Assembly: GCA_003225315.1 (NCBI GenBank)
Contig: QHZD01000022.1
Span: forward strand, 1 to 64,000
Direction: 5' to 3'
Length of the DNA stretch: 64,000 nt
DNA from: Acidobacteriota bacterium
GTDB lineage: Bacteria; Acidobacteriota; Terriglobia; Acidiferrales; UBA7541
The first letter of the stretch is position 1. The number at the start of each line of letters is the position of its first letter. A model generated the notes under the pieces. That model saw nothing but the letters and a program-made list of their open reading frames with translations, was not told where the DNA came from and did not search any database. Positions 1 to 8,261 of the stretch are shown piece by piece. Made by a program: the position numbers and the translations under genes.

Positions 1-92
1 GGCCCCCGTGGCGAAGACTGGAGTGCAAGTTCGCCGGCACCGGCGATTGCCGCCGCGGATTCCAGCCGGAGAACACGCCAACTTGTTGGTAG

Positions 93-1130
93 TCAGTCTG
101 CTGCTGCACGCGAACCTGTACCTCCGTGAGCCTCCAGATTTACTCGAGCTGCAGGAACGTGAGATCGACTGGCGTGCCATTGCCAGGCCGTTTCAGCGAT
201 TTCATCCAACGAAGAGTGGCGCGGCTCCCATCCCAGAAGTTCCTTGGCTTTCCTGCCATCTGCCACGAGAGATGGAGGATCGCCGGCACGGCGTTCCGCC
301 TCCCGAACGGGAACATAACAGCCACTCGTTCGCTCCACGGCAGCAATGACCTCACGCACGGAGTGGCCTTTTCCCGTGCCCAAATTAACGGCAGCATTCT
401 GGTGGCTCTTGAGCATGTGTCTTAGGGCTGCAACGTGCGCCTCGGCCAAGTCCATCACGTGAGTGTAGTCGCGGACGGCAGTGCGGTCTGGAGTGGGATA
501 ATCGGTGCCGTAAATCTCGAGAGCCCGTTTCTCTCCAAGAGCCGCCTGAATGGCGAGCGGAATAAGATGAGTTTCCGGAGAATGGTCCTCTCCCAACTCA
601 CCATCAGGGTCGGCACCGGCAGCGTTGAAATAACGCAGGGCTGTCCAGCGCAAGCCGTACGCCTCCCCATACCAAGCGAGGATGCGTTCGACCATCCTCT
701 TGGACTCACCATAAGGATTAATCGGGGTCTGGATGTGCTCCTCGCGAATGGGAACGCTTGTGGGAATGCCGTAGGTCGCGCAGCTGGAAGAAAAAACAAT
801 GTGCTTCACACAGGTGTCCGTCATGGCATCCAACAGCCGCAGCGTGTAGGTCACATTGTTGCGAAAATACTGGCGGGGGCGATGCATGGACTCGCCCACG
901 TAGGCGAACCCGGCAAAGTGGACCACGGCCTGGATCCTGTGGGATTTGATTACTTCGCGAATTAGGGCGGAATCGCCAAGATCACCTTCGACCAGTGGGC
1001 CCCATTTCACGGCCCACCGGTGGCCGGTTGAAAGGTTATCCAGCACGATTGGCTCAAACCCGGCGCTAGCCAGAACTTTGGCAGTATGGCTGCCGATGTA
1101 GCCTGCCCCGCCAGTCACGAGTACCCGCAT
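93..1130 (-). CDS. galE: UDP-glucose 4-epimerase
   Basis: Interconverts UDP-glucose and UDP-galactose in the cytoplasm, supplying galactose for surface polysaccharide and lipopolysaccharide. The 345-residue protein has the usual family length. It opens with the NAD-binding motif GGAGYIGSH (residues 7-15), followed by the SSSCATYG block and the YGESK (YxxxK) catalytic pair of extended short-chain dehydrogenases. The frame is open 27 codons further upstream, but the ATG at 1130 is chosen because it precedes the Rossmann motif directly and has GGAGG five bases upstream (1136-1140). It stands alone, with no sugar operon around it. The C-terminal tail of about 20 residues is Ala/Gly-rich and not conserved in the family as I know it. 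Confidence 0.95.
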   Translation of the reverse strand: MRVLVTGGAGYIGSHTAKVLASAGFEPIVLDNLSTGHRWAVKWGPLVEGDLGDSALIREVIKSHRIQAVVHFAGFAYVGESMHRPRQYFRNNVTYTLRLLDAMTDTCVKHIVFSSSCATYGIPTSVPIREEHIQTPINPYGESKRMVERILAWYGEAYGLRWTALRYFNAAGADPDGELGEDHSPETHLIPLAIQAALGEKRALEIYGTDYPTPDRTAVRDYTHVMDLAEAHVAALRHMLKSHQNAAVNLGTGKGHSVREVIAAVERTSGCYVPVREAERRAGDPPSLVADGRKAKELLGWEPRHSSLDEIAETAWQWHASRSHVPAARVNLEAHGGTGSRAAAD

Positions 1131-1339
1131 CCGGCCTCCAGAAAAAGAAAATCTCCGCCACGGCCTCGGCTGGGGCGGAGATCGCAAAATGCTGATAGAT
1201 TTCAACACCACGCGACTTCGATGCGGTCATACACGTCGCATTCACACGGTATTAATGTAGAGAGGCTGCGTCAATTAGCTGATCGAAGTAACCCGTGGGG
1301 CTAAGAGAAAAACCTGAGGGAATCGAAGCGATAGTCTGC

Positions 1340-1648
1340 TCAAATGACGTACTGCAAACCGATTCGGTAGTGCCGGTTGGATGGGGAGTGTTCTATCCAA
1401 CGAACCTGAACGAGCGTCGGAATCTGCATGGGCATGCGAGGAAACAAAAGCCGGCCTTGAAGAAGCGCAGACCTTTGTGGAGCACGAGTCGCGATCACAC
1501 AAAAACCGCCGTCGGAAATGTTTTTCACTTCCCCTTCAATCTCCCGCGATTCCCGATGGCTCTGATGCAATGGCAACTGACTGCCGCGAAACCGCCCACT
1601 CGTTGAATAGCGCGGTTGAACCCGCTTTTTCTGCGACCCTGCTCGCAT
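1340..1648 (-). CDS. Small PilZ-domain protein
   Basis: Probable single-domain PilZ protein of about 102 residues, a family that binds cyclic di-GMP. The N-terminal half is Arg-rich, and the motif KNISDGGFCV matches the PilZ D/NxSxxG signature. The usual RxxxR partner may be supplied by the arginines just before it (for example RESRE). There is no membrane segment or signal peptide. The ATG at 1648 was taken over a GTG eight codons upstream; neither has a clear Shine-Dalgarno. It lies downstream of the LuxR-type regulator on the same strand, about 70 bases away, and a second PilZ gene lies at 2804-3424. The target is unknown. Confidence 0.65.
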   Translation of the reverse strand: MRAGSQKKRVQPRYSTSGRFRGSQLPLHQSHRESREIEGEVKNISDGGFCVIATRAPQRSALLQGRLLFPRMPMQIPTLVQVRWIEHSPSNRHYRIGLQYVI

Positions 1649-1718
1649 AGTGGCCCGTCTAACCTTGCACACGAATCAAACTGACCAGAATGAAGTCGTA
1701 ATGAATGACGTTATGAAT

Positions 1719-2441
1719 CTAGAGAGAAGTTTCCCTGCCCAGACCTTTCGAGGCCTGAAGAATTCTCCCGATAATGCCTGTCCTATTTTTCGCTCCGACC
1801 TTGATCATCACGGATCTCAAAAAAGCCTTTACTGTGTTTGGGCTGATGTTCATCCGGCTGGCGATTTGTTTTGTACTGAGATCTTGGATTAGAAGGTTAA
1901 CTGTTTCCCTTTCGCGTTCGGTTAGACGAAATTTCCGAGCAAGGCTTTCGAGATTGAACGCGCCTCGGTGGCTTCTTTCCAGTAAGAGAGCGATCGCAGG
2001 TCCTCGCTCAATTCCAAGATTCGATTTCATCGAGAATGCCCGAATTTGGTAGCGCCTCTTTCCTGAAGCGACTTCATTCAGAAATTTGGAAGGAGAGAAA
2101 CCGTTATGATGTCCGTTGTGATTGCCATTGCTGTGAAGCAGCGATCGAATTTTGCCCTGCAGAGAGTTGCCAAGGTCCTTGTTTTTGGATGGAACCTCCG
2201 GGTAAGCAAGGATCGCCAAAGCCTCTTCGCTGGCGTAGATGGGCCGAAGGGAGGCATCCAGAAGAAGAAACCCCGCAGCGAGCGACTCTCCACGCCCATG
2301 ACTTAAATGATGACCATTCCCGGAACTTTTATCGATTGCATTGGGAAAGCGTTCCCCAAGAACACCACCGAATCGCACAGAAGGATTTTGCAGTTGCTCC
2401 GAGAATGACCCTGATGAATTTAGCTTTCTCGTTGCCAACAT
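1719..2441 (-). CDS. LuxR-type DNA-binding regulator with PAS-like N-terminus
   Basis: Transcription regulator of about 240 residues. The C-terminal quarter is a LuxR/FixJ helix-turn-helix: FRLTERERETVNLL, then TKQIASRMNISPNTVKAF and VKVGAKNRTG-like residues. Around residues 50-75, GFLLLDASLRPIYASEEAL resembles the start of a PAS sensor domain, so it probably senses a small ligand or redox state and is not a response regulator (no receiver Asp is seen). The start is uncertain: an ATG at 2441 is preceded by in-frame GTG, GTG and TTG codons. A repeat copy (2680-2782) lies about 240 bases upstream, in the same orientation as the one ahead of the subtilase gene. Confidence 0.82.
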   Translation of the reverse strand: MLATRKLNSSGSFSEQLQNPSVRFGGVLGERFPNAIDKSSGNGHHLSHGRGESLAAGFLLLDASLRPIYASEEALAILAYPEVPSKNKDLGNSLQGKIRSLLHSNGNHNGHHNGFSPSKFLNEVASGKRRYQIRAFSMKSNLGIERGPAIALLLERSHRGAFNLESLARKFRLTERERETVNLLIQDLSTKQIASRMNISPNTVKAFLRSVMIKVGAKNRTGIIGRILQASKGLGRETSL

Positions 2442-2679
2442 CTGCACCACCAATCAGTCTGGTCCTGCTATCCAGCAGGGCTGGGTGGGAAGAGCGCTGC
2501 TCGCCCTCGGCGATCATATTTCTCCTTGCCCAGAGCTGAGCTGCCACCTGGGTTCACGGACCGATATAAGTAGAAAAAGGGCCCGCCTTTGAATACTTCG
2601 CGAGGCTGATTGTTACAATCAGGTGAAAACTGTATTTCCCAATGGCAAAAACTGCTTCGCAAGCTACAAGCGGAACTTA

Positions 2680-2782
2680 GACTCTCTAAAGACCACATCG
2701 GGGACTCCCGTGCACCTGAATTGGGTGAGTGTGTTGTTTTAGACCTTTTTCAATGAAATCAATAAGTTACGTGTTATCAGTG
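2680..2782 (-). repeat. Two-block dispersed repeat, copy A
   Basis: Lies in the 362-base gap (2442-2803) between the LuxR-type gene and the next PilZ gene, where I see no gene. Block 1 (2680-2715) and block 2 (2755-2782) match blocks at 6571-6606 and 6664-6690, the first with about six differences in 36 bases. On the minus strand block 2 contains spaced TGATT repeats around CGTAACTTATTGATT. It is oriented toward the LuxR-type gene and may be a promoter region or a small RNA. Confidence 0.55.
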
Positions 2783-2803
2783 GGGAGAGCTGAACCCGAA
2801 AGC

Positions 2804-3424
2804 CTACCAATGCAAACGCCAGAAATTCTTATAGCGAGAAAACTCGAGGCCCAAGTACAGAGTGGTGCCATCACGGCGTTCGCGCCACCTTACGATGCAC
2901 TCAACTCGCTCGCCTGTATCCATTCGCTCCATTTTCACAATCTCCCCGACTATGATCGGGAAACTGCACGTGAGTGCCGCTCCATGTTGGCTCACTTCTC
3001 GTATCAATGTCTCTTCCGCACAAGTCTGACTGAACGATTCAAGATACAGTCGTACTGGGATCGAGACCCGCTTGCGCGGGCCACGGCGGATCTGTCGGAT
3101 TAGATCTCCGCCCCATCGGACTATATCCAGCAACTGGATTCGTTCCAGATTACCTAAATCGCCGTGAGTTAGGCTCGTAGCCGTTGATTGATCCACAATC
3201 TCTTGCAGAGAGCGTCTGCGTCTGTCGCACACCAGTTCATCTGCCTGGTCTCGCTCTTTAAATTTTCCCGCACATTCTTCGAGATGTTCATAGCAGATCT
3301 GGATGAAGTGCTCGAGCGTGCGGCAACTCCCGATGCGGCCGAGGGAGCAGGACTTCCCCATCCCTTTTCGGCCCGCGGTCTGCCTGAGTCCCGGTCGAAC
3401 CGTGAGTTTGGTTTGCGGGTTCAT
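2804..3424 (-). CDS. PilZ-domain protein with N-terminal helical extension
   Basis: Protein of 206 residues. The C-terminal half (about 112-200) is a PilZ domain, the cyclic-di-GMP receptor fold: RKRVSIPVRL supplies the RxxxR motif and REVSQHGAAL the D/NxSxxG-like motif (Glu-Val-Ser in place of the acidic-x-Ser triad). The N-terminal 110 residues are charged and helical, with several Cys and a stretch ending DIVRWGGDLIRQIRRG. It follows the membrane-protein gene by about 70 bases on the same strand. No Shine-Dalgarno is evident before the ATG. With 1340-1648 it makes two PilZ proteins within 2 kb, so cyclic-di-GMP control of this region is likely. Confidence 0.72.
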   Translation of the reverse strand: MNPQTKLTVRPGLRQTAGRKGMGKSCSLGRIGSCRTLEHFIQICYEHLEECAGKFKERDQADELVCDRRRRSLQEIVDQSTATSLTHGDLGNLERIQLLDIVRWGGDLIRQIRRGPRKRVSIPVRLYLESFSQTCAEETLIREVSQHGAALTCSFPIIVGEIVKMERMDTGERVECIVRWRERRDGTTLYLGLEFSRYKNFWRLHW

Positions 3425-3492
3425 TTAGGAGTTACAGAAGCGGTTTTGAGAGTTAGCCGTTTTCATGGGTGCAATGATGCTGAGAAACAACT

Positions 3493-4239
3493 TTAACGGC
3501 CTTGAGATGCGCCGGCGCGTGCCGTTTGGTCTTCTCGGCTCACGCTGGAGATATTCTCGAGTACGACGCGGACGATGTGCATCCGGTAGTAGCGGTAGAC
3601 GAAATATATCACCGGCATGACGAGCAAGGCTACGCCCAAATTGACGCCATTGGCGCCGTAGCTTGCGGCGCTGGCCAGACCAGCTACGGCCGCGCCCACA
3701 AGGAAGTACGGGAACGTCCATTCATAGCAAGAGAACCAGATCTCTCTGAGGGTGCTTCCTTCAGCCAAAGAAACGACGAGCGAGACGAGCCCGGTGTTCA
3801 GTACCATATAAACGCAGGCTCCCAGAACCATCATCGCCGCCATTGAATTCAAACCGAGCATCGTGGGAATAGCGTGCGAAGTCCAAAATGCCGCGGCGGT
3901 GCAAACCGTCAGACATGTCGCGTTAAAAAGCACTTGCACAGGCTTCGGCCGCGTCTGCGTCTTCCAAAGGGATTGCACGAGCGCCCCGCCGAGGCCGATC
4001 AATACTGTCTCGCCAAAACTGAACAACGCGATGCCGGTGAGAATGAATACGAAGTTTATGGAGATCGTGGTTTTAAAGCCCGGCAGGCGAATCTTCATCG
4101 CGGAGGCCACCATCGCCAGCCCAAAGAACAGGGCGAAGCGGCTCAGGCTTTCCGGATTCCATCGAGAGGCCACGACAGCAAGTATCGCGGAGGCTAGTGT
4201 GGCGATCGTCGCGATATACAGCTTGGCTTTAGTGGCCAT
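3493..4239 (-). CDS. Integral membrane protein resembling a sensor-kinase/HD-GYP membrane domain
   Basis: About 248 residues with seven to eight hydrophobic segments (for example IATIATLASAILAVV, FALFFGLAMVAS, FVFILTGIALFSF, PYFLVGAAVAGLASA). The arrangement, with the short motif IRLPGFKTTISINFVF, resembles the membrane input module that precedes HD-GYP or GGDEF domains in acidobacterial signalling proteins, but here it ends after a short cytoplasmic tail with no output domain. Two starts are possible: a GTG at 4278 that overlaps the upstream stop as GTGA, and the ATG at 4239 with GGGAG six bases upstream, which I prefer. It is probably co-transcribed with the subtilase gene. The function is unknown. 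Confidence 0.65.
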   Translation of the reverse strand: MATKAKLYIATIATLASAILAVVASRWNPESLSRFALFFGLAMVASAMKIRLPGFKTTISINFVFILTGIALFSFGETVLIGLGGALVQSLWKTQTRPKPVQVLFNATCLTVCTAAAFWTSHAIPTMLGLNSMAAMMVLGACVYMVLNTGLVSLVVSLAEGSTLREIWFSCYEWTFPYFLVGAAVAGLASAASYGANGVNLGVALLVMPVIYFVYRYYRMHIVRVVLENISSVSREDQTARAGASQGR

Positions 4240-4274
4240 CGCCTTCTCCCTACCGCCAACCTGCGTCGCAGCGC

Positions 4275-6137
4275 TCACTTTTCACCATCGATCATGATGT
4301 TCAACGCCGTGGATGTCGTTTGGTTCGTTGCGTTACCCCAGACGACGCCTGTGCCCCAGACGACACTGAAGCCATCGCTCGTGCTCGAGCCCCAGCAGAC
4401 ACTGCTGCCCCAAAGCACGGATGTACCGTTTACGAATACGTTCGTGCCCCAGACCACAGAAGTGTCCCAGACGGCGTCCGTTCCCCAAACAACGCTTGCT
4501 CCGTTAACTAAGGAAACGCTCTGTGCAGTGGGGTCATACACCGCTGTTGGAGATACAGCAGACGCACCTGCCAGATCGTTGCTGGATAGTGCAGCGGCAA
4601 TATCCAGGTAGCCAGCGCCAATGGTGAAAATGTCGTAGTAACCAGTATAGGTGATTCCTGTTGTCGGGTCCGTGGCTGTACTGGTGGCCGGGAACGTCTT
4701 GGAAGCCGTCTTCATCAACCGGGCCTTCACCTGGTCCGGTGTAAGGTTTGGATTCTGCTGAAGCAGAAGTACAGCGGCGCCGCTGACCACAGGCGTCGCC
4801 ATGCTGGTCCCGCTTAATCGCATATAAGATGTCGAGATCGCGTTCGTGGCCACCGTGGAGAAGGTGTTCTTCTTATTGTTCTTGTTATTGCCGCCCGAAC
4901 TGGTGGTGGTGGTCGTCGAGTTGGTGTACTCGTTCAGATAGACATCCGTGGGGGAACCCAGCAGGGACGCATTCGGCGCCAGGGTGGAGACGACCTGATT
5001 TCCAGGCGCGACGATGTCAGGTTTCACCACAAAGTCGTATGCCGTCGGTCCTTTCGAGCTGTAGCTCGCAATCGTGTCGTCGATGCGGGTCGGTGTGTTT
5101 GCCGTCTTCATCACGCCCACTGTGATGACGTACGGGTCGTTGCCGGGAGCGGAGATGGTGCCGTAACCTGCCGTGCCCAAGCTGTCGTTGCGGCCCTGGT
5201 TGCCAGCCGCGGCCAGCACCACTATGCCCGCATTCCAGGCAGCCTCGACAGCCTGACAGAGTGGATCGACCGTATAGCTCTCGTAGACCTGGCGGCCAAG
5301 CGAAAGGTTGATCACTCGAATATTGTAGGTAGATTTCAGGCTGATCGCGGTCTGGATCGCAGCAATCACGCTGCTGTCGGTGCCGACGCCGTTTTGATCC
5401 AGCACTCGCAGGTTAATGATGTTTGCGTTCGGCGCAATCCCTTTGAAGGTGTGGGTAAAGTTGTACCCCGTGGAAAACCAGCCTGCACCAGCAATGATTC
5501 CGGCCACATGCGTTCCGTGGCCATATAGGTCCGAAGTATCCGTTGTGCCAGGAACAAAGTTCTGGCTATAGACAACGCGCGAACCGTACGTCTGATTCGA
5601 CGGATTCCACCAGTAGAGATCGCCAACGGCGGTGACGCCGCTGTCAATGACTGCCACTCCAATGCCCGTGCCATTCAAACCCCATTGCTTCCAAGCCGTC
5701 GGCGCGTTGACTGATTCTGGAGTGTAGTCAAGAGTAGGCGTGGCAGTACCGCTAAGCGAACGATTGGGCGAGATGTAGGCAACGTCGGGATCCTTTGCCA
5801 AGTCCTCTAGAGAACCAGTCGGGACGGAATAATGAGCTCCTTTGATGACGTCCAGTTTTGTCTTTAGGGCTCCACCCTTGTTCTGCACCTTTTGATGATG
5901 GGCATTGGTCGGAGTCTGGTTGAATTGGATGATGACGTCAACCGTGGCGCCGTTATGGCCGCCTTTGACAGCATCAAGGTCTTTGGACAGCTTGTGCTTT
6001 TTGCCGTCGGCGAAGGATGTGCCGGCAGCCAACAATACGATCAGGGCCAAGAGCGCGAGCCGTGCGCCCCATGTCGTTGTTGTTAGCATGCCACGGCTAG
6101 GCGACTGAATCGTTCCCGGTGCGACTGACAAGGGCAT
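4275..6137 (-). CDS. Secreted subtilisin-like serine protease (S8) with VVWG repeats
   Basis: Exported protease of about 620 residues. It carries a signal peptide (LALLALIVLLAAGTSFA, roughly residues 25-43), an I9-like propeptide (VDVIIQFNQTP through AYISPN), then the S8 domain with Asp165 (AVIDSGV), His207 (GHGTHVAG) and Ser445 (SGTSMATP). An Asn/Lys/Thr-rich insert (TNSTTTTTSSGGNNKNNKK) sits shortly before the catalytic Ser. The C-terminus (about 535-610) is a run of SVVWGT-type repeats with at least six VWG or LWG units, a tail I associate with some acidobacterial and actinobacterial subtilases. The ATG at 6137 has AGGAG eight bases upstream; the longer open frame to 6587 is not protein-like and covers the upstream repeat region. 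Confidence 0.92.
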   Translation of the reverse strand: MPLSVAPGTIQSPSRGMLTTTTWGARLALLALIVLLAAGTSFADGKKHKLSKDLDAVKGGHNGATVDVIIQFNQTPTNAHHQKVQNKGGALKTKLDVIKGAHYSVPTGSLEDLAKDPDVAYISPNRSLSGTATPTLDYTPESVNAPTAWKQWGLNGTGIGVAVIDSGVTAVGDLYWWNPSNQTYGSRVVYSQNFVPGTTDTSDLYGHGTHVAGIIAGAGWFSTGYNFTHTFKGIAPNANIINLRVLDQNGVGTDSSVIAAIQTAISLKSTYNIRVINLSLGRQVYESYTVDPLCQAVEAAWNAGIVVLAAAGNQGRNDSLGTAGYGTISAPGNDPYVITVGVMKTANTPTRIDDTIASYSSKGPTAYDFVVKPDIVAPGNQVVSTLAPNASLLGSPTDVYLNEYTNSTTTTTSSGGNNKNNKKNTFSTVATNAISTSYMRLSGTSMATPVVSGAAVLLLQQNPNLTPDQVKARLMKTASKTFPATSTATDPTTGITYTGYYDIFTIGAGYLDIAAALSSNDLAGASAVSPTAVYDPTAQSVSLVNGASVVWGTDAVWDTSVVWGTNVFVNGTSVLWGSSVCWGSSTSDGFSVVWGTGVVWGNATNQTTSTALNIMIDGEK

Positions 6138-6570
6138 GAGCTGAACTCCTGAACCGGATTGCAGGCCCACGTTGGGGACATGGCCTGCTGCCTTGATTCC
6201 CGCTATGGGAATGAGTATCGGGTTTGCCTGCCACGGAGGCGATAGTACAGGGGTGGCATGGTGTAGTACCGGCGGACAGCTGCCCTCGCGTACCGCCACA
6301 GTGACTTCAGGTGGTACTTTTTTCCCACGGTCGTAATGCTCCCATAGGTTGGGCCCGACTCCGATACGTTCGGTGAATGCCAAAAGACACAAACGCGCGC
6401 ATTTTCTCGGTAGCTTTCGTCCTATACAAGTGATGAGCGAATTCTGACATCCCTCGAAAAAGTGGTAATCGTAGATGCGGCCTTGCCGAGTCTCTTTGAC
6501 GATTGTGCCCGAATCAGGACGTACCCGGAAACAATCCTGTTTTGCTTGGGCGAGTAGCCAGCCTGGCAAA

Positions 6571-6690
6571 GACTCCCTAAAGAGCACATCGGAGACTCCC
6601 GCGTACCCGCCGTGTACCTCACTTCGGCGAATTCGCTGTTTTTGTTGTTTCTGCCGTTTAGTAGAATCAGTAAGTTACGTGGAATCAGTG
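6571..6690 (-). repeat. Two-block dispersed repeat, copy B
   Basis: Block 1 (6571-6606) and block 2 (6664-6690) match 2680-2715 and 2755-2782 in order and orientation, with a spacer of 57 bases here against 39 in copy A. On the minus strand block 2 reads as two ACTGATTC(C/T)A words around CGTAACTT. It lies 434 bases upstream of the subtilase start. Confidence 0.55.
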
Positions 6691-7078
6691 AGGCTCAGAA
6701 TTCCGTCTCCCCCTGCCCCCACCCCCCGGTGTTTTTTGACAAAGAGTGCGGAATCGACTGAAAACAAAGTAGTTGAGTTTTCAGGGAGTGCAAAAGAGTG
6801 CGCAAGAATTTGAAAAGAAAGCACTTGAGTAGAGGGAAGTGCAGGGACTGGCCTCTCGGCTTGCTCGGGCGAGCTTATTCCAGAACGGAAATTGTTGTTG
6901 GTACACACCTCGGCAATTTTCGTAGGAGTGGCAAACAAAGGGCTTACAGGATACGGAACTTGGAAGTGTGTACGGAATACGGGAGACGGGTGAACAGAGG
7001 GGCAGGAAGGAGAGGTTTGGCGGGGATGCGGTCGATAACTCACGAAGGATACTACCATGAATTACATGAATTGTCAAA

Positions 7079-7098
7079 TACTACTGTAGTACTAGTAT
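7079..7098. promoter_or_regulatory. Palindromic operator-like site
   Basis: TACTACTGTAGTA (7079-7091) is a perfect inverted repeat around a central T and runs into TACTAGTA, another palindrome. The half-sites recall those of BlaI/MecI-type repressors, but no such regulator is in the window and no gene starts next to it, so the role is unknown. Confidence 0.3.
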
Positions 7099-7200
7099 TT
7101 TAGCGTGATGACATCATTTGTTCGAATGATTTTGCAAAGAGAAGAAAACAAAGGGGTAGAGCTCACTATGTGTCCGTGCAATTCTATGCGGGCGGCCCTG

Positions 7201-7914
7201 CTAGCGGGTGAAGACTTCTTTGAGGAGCGTGGTAACACGGGCGGCGGGGTCGGTGCGGATCTTCTTTTCTTCTTGACCGAGCATGAAAAACAGGCCGTCC
7301 AAGGCTTTGCCAACGACGTACTGGTTGATATCGAGGGAAGGGCTTTTTGCGAAGGGGATGGATCGAAATTGACCGACGAGGGCATTCCATTGCTGCGTGA
7401 CGGTAAACTTATCCATGGACCGTTCCACGATAGGACGGAATGCGATGGTCAGCTCGCCAGTGGTCTTCGATTTGAAGTAATCGGTGGCTGCGGTATCTCC
7501 GCCGTTTAGTATTTTGCGGGCATCGTAGATGGTCATTTTCAAAATGGCGTCCGCGAAGATTTTTCTGGCTTCCGGGGCAGCACTTTCCGCGGCGCGATTC
7601 ATGCTGAGCTCGAATTCATCAACCTTCTGGCCGCCACCGACGGCGCGGATGCCCTTCTCCACGCTGCGAAGATTCTTTGGCATTAGAATCTTGATGGCTT
7701 CGTTGCGATAGTAACCATCGGTTTTTCCGGTTAGCTTGACGGCGTTTTCGGCGCCGACTTTGAGGGCTTCCTTGAGCCCGGAGGCGATTTTGGTGTCGCC
7801 GAGTTGAGCCTTTGAGCCGAGACCGAGCTTTTTGCCGATCTGTTCCAATTGGGCGGAGGCGGGCGGGCTCGAAATCAGAAAGGCAGCCAGCCCTACCAAC
7901 AGTCGAAGATGCAT
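7201..7914 (-). CDS. DUF4197 secreted protein
   Basis: About 237 residues. A signal peptide ([21 protein letters not shown]) is followed by a mature helical domain with the DUF4197 pattern: [53 protein letters not shown], then the conserved [11 protein letters not shown] and [25 protein letters not shown] near the C-terminus. Members are periplasmic or outer-membrane-associated proteins of unknown function. The frame stays open 46 codons upstream, but the ATG at 7914 directly precedes the signal sequence; its Shine-Dalgarno is weak. Confidence 0.88.
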   Translation of the reverse strand: MHLRLLVGLAAFLISSPPASAQLEQIGKKLGLGSKAQLGDTKIASGLKEALKVGAENAVKLTGKTDGYYRNEAIKILMPKNLRSVEKGIRAVGGGQKVDEFELSMNRAAESAAPEARKIFADAILKMTIYDARKILNGGDTAATDYFKSKTTGELTIAFRPIVERSMDKFTVTQQWNALVGQFRSIPFAKSPSLDINQYVVGKALDGLFFMLGQEEKKIRTDPAARVTTLLKEVFTR

Positions 7915-8261
7915 TGTGTTACCGTCGCTTTCCGAAACGGCTTCGCAGAATTGGCGGAGGGCAAGGGGAGAGTGGCGTATTGGGACGGGATTTGCAAGTG
8001 CGTGTCGGCCCTGCCCGCCGGAAATTTCCCCGAGGCGCATTGCAGCGTTCACTTGATTGAGAATTCATGCGCTCTCGGCTACAAATTACCCTGCCCATTG
8101 ATCTTTTGAATCCCTCGGGGTAGTTCTTCGATACCAGCCCGCGACATTGATCCCAGCAAGGTGGTGTGACTCGGCTGAGGGTGTGATTATCCTCAAGCGC
8201 AGGGACGTGGTCTGTGTGACCACCAGCGATCTCATCAGGAGGATCGCAACAGGAGAATCGA
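7915..8261. other. Divergent intergenic region
   Basis: It separates the minus-strand DUF4197 gene from the plus-strand beta-helix pseudogene. No gene is seen. From about 8109 it resembles the region ahead of the second beta-helix gene (about 9943 on): both contain GATCCC then AAGGTG and TTGTGA or GGTGTGA. The tandem duplication therefore included upstream DNA. Confidence 0.55.

Larger units (their letters stand above)
6138..7200. other. Long intergenic region without a supported gene
   Basis: About 1.06 kb with lower GC than its flanks, homopurine and homopyrimidine tracts near 6710-6730 and 6820-6840, and many short overlapping frames none of which looks like a protein. It holds repeat copy B (6571-6690) and a palindrome-rich spot (7079-7098). 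It separates the subtilase from the DUF4197 gene, both on the minus strand, and probably contains the subtilase promoter. Confidence 0.6.

Noticed and set aside
2680-2782. Idea that the two-block repeat is a cyclic-di-GMP riboswitch
   Set aside because: PilZ genes nearby made it tempting, but the GEMM consensus core was not found in either copy.
2755-2782. Idea that the repeat blocks are attachment sites beside a tRNA
   Set aside because: No tRNA sequence and no integrase gene were found around either copy.
6138-6587. N-terminal extension of the subtilase
   Set aside because: The added 150 residues are not protein-like, cover the repeat region and precede a clear signal peptide with its own ribosome binding site at 6137.
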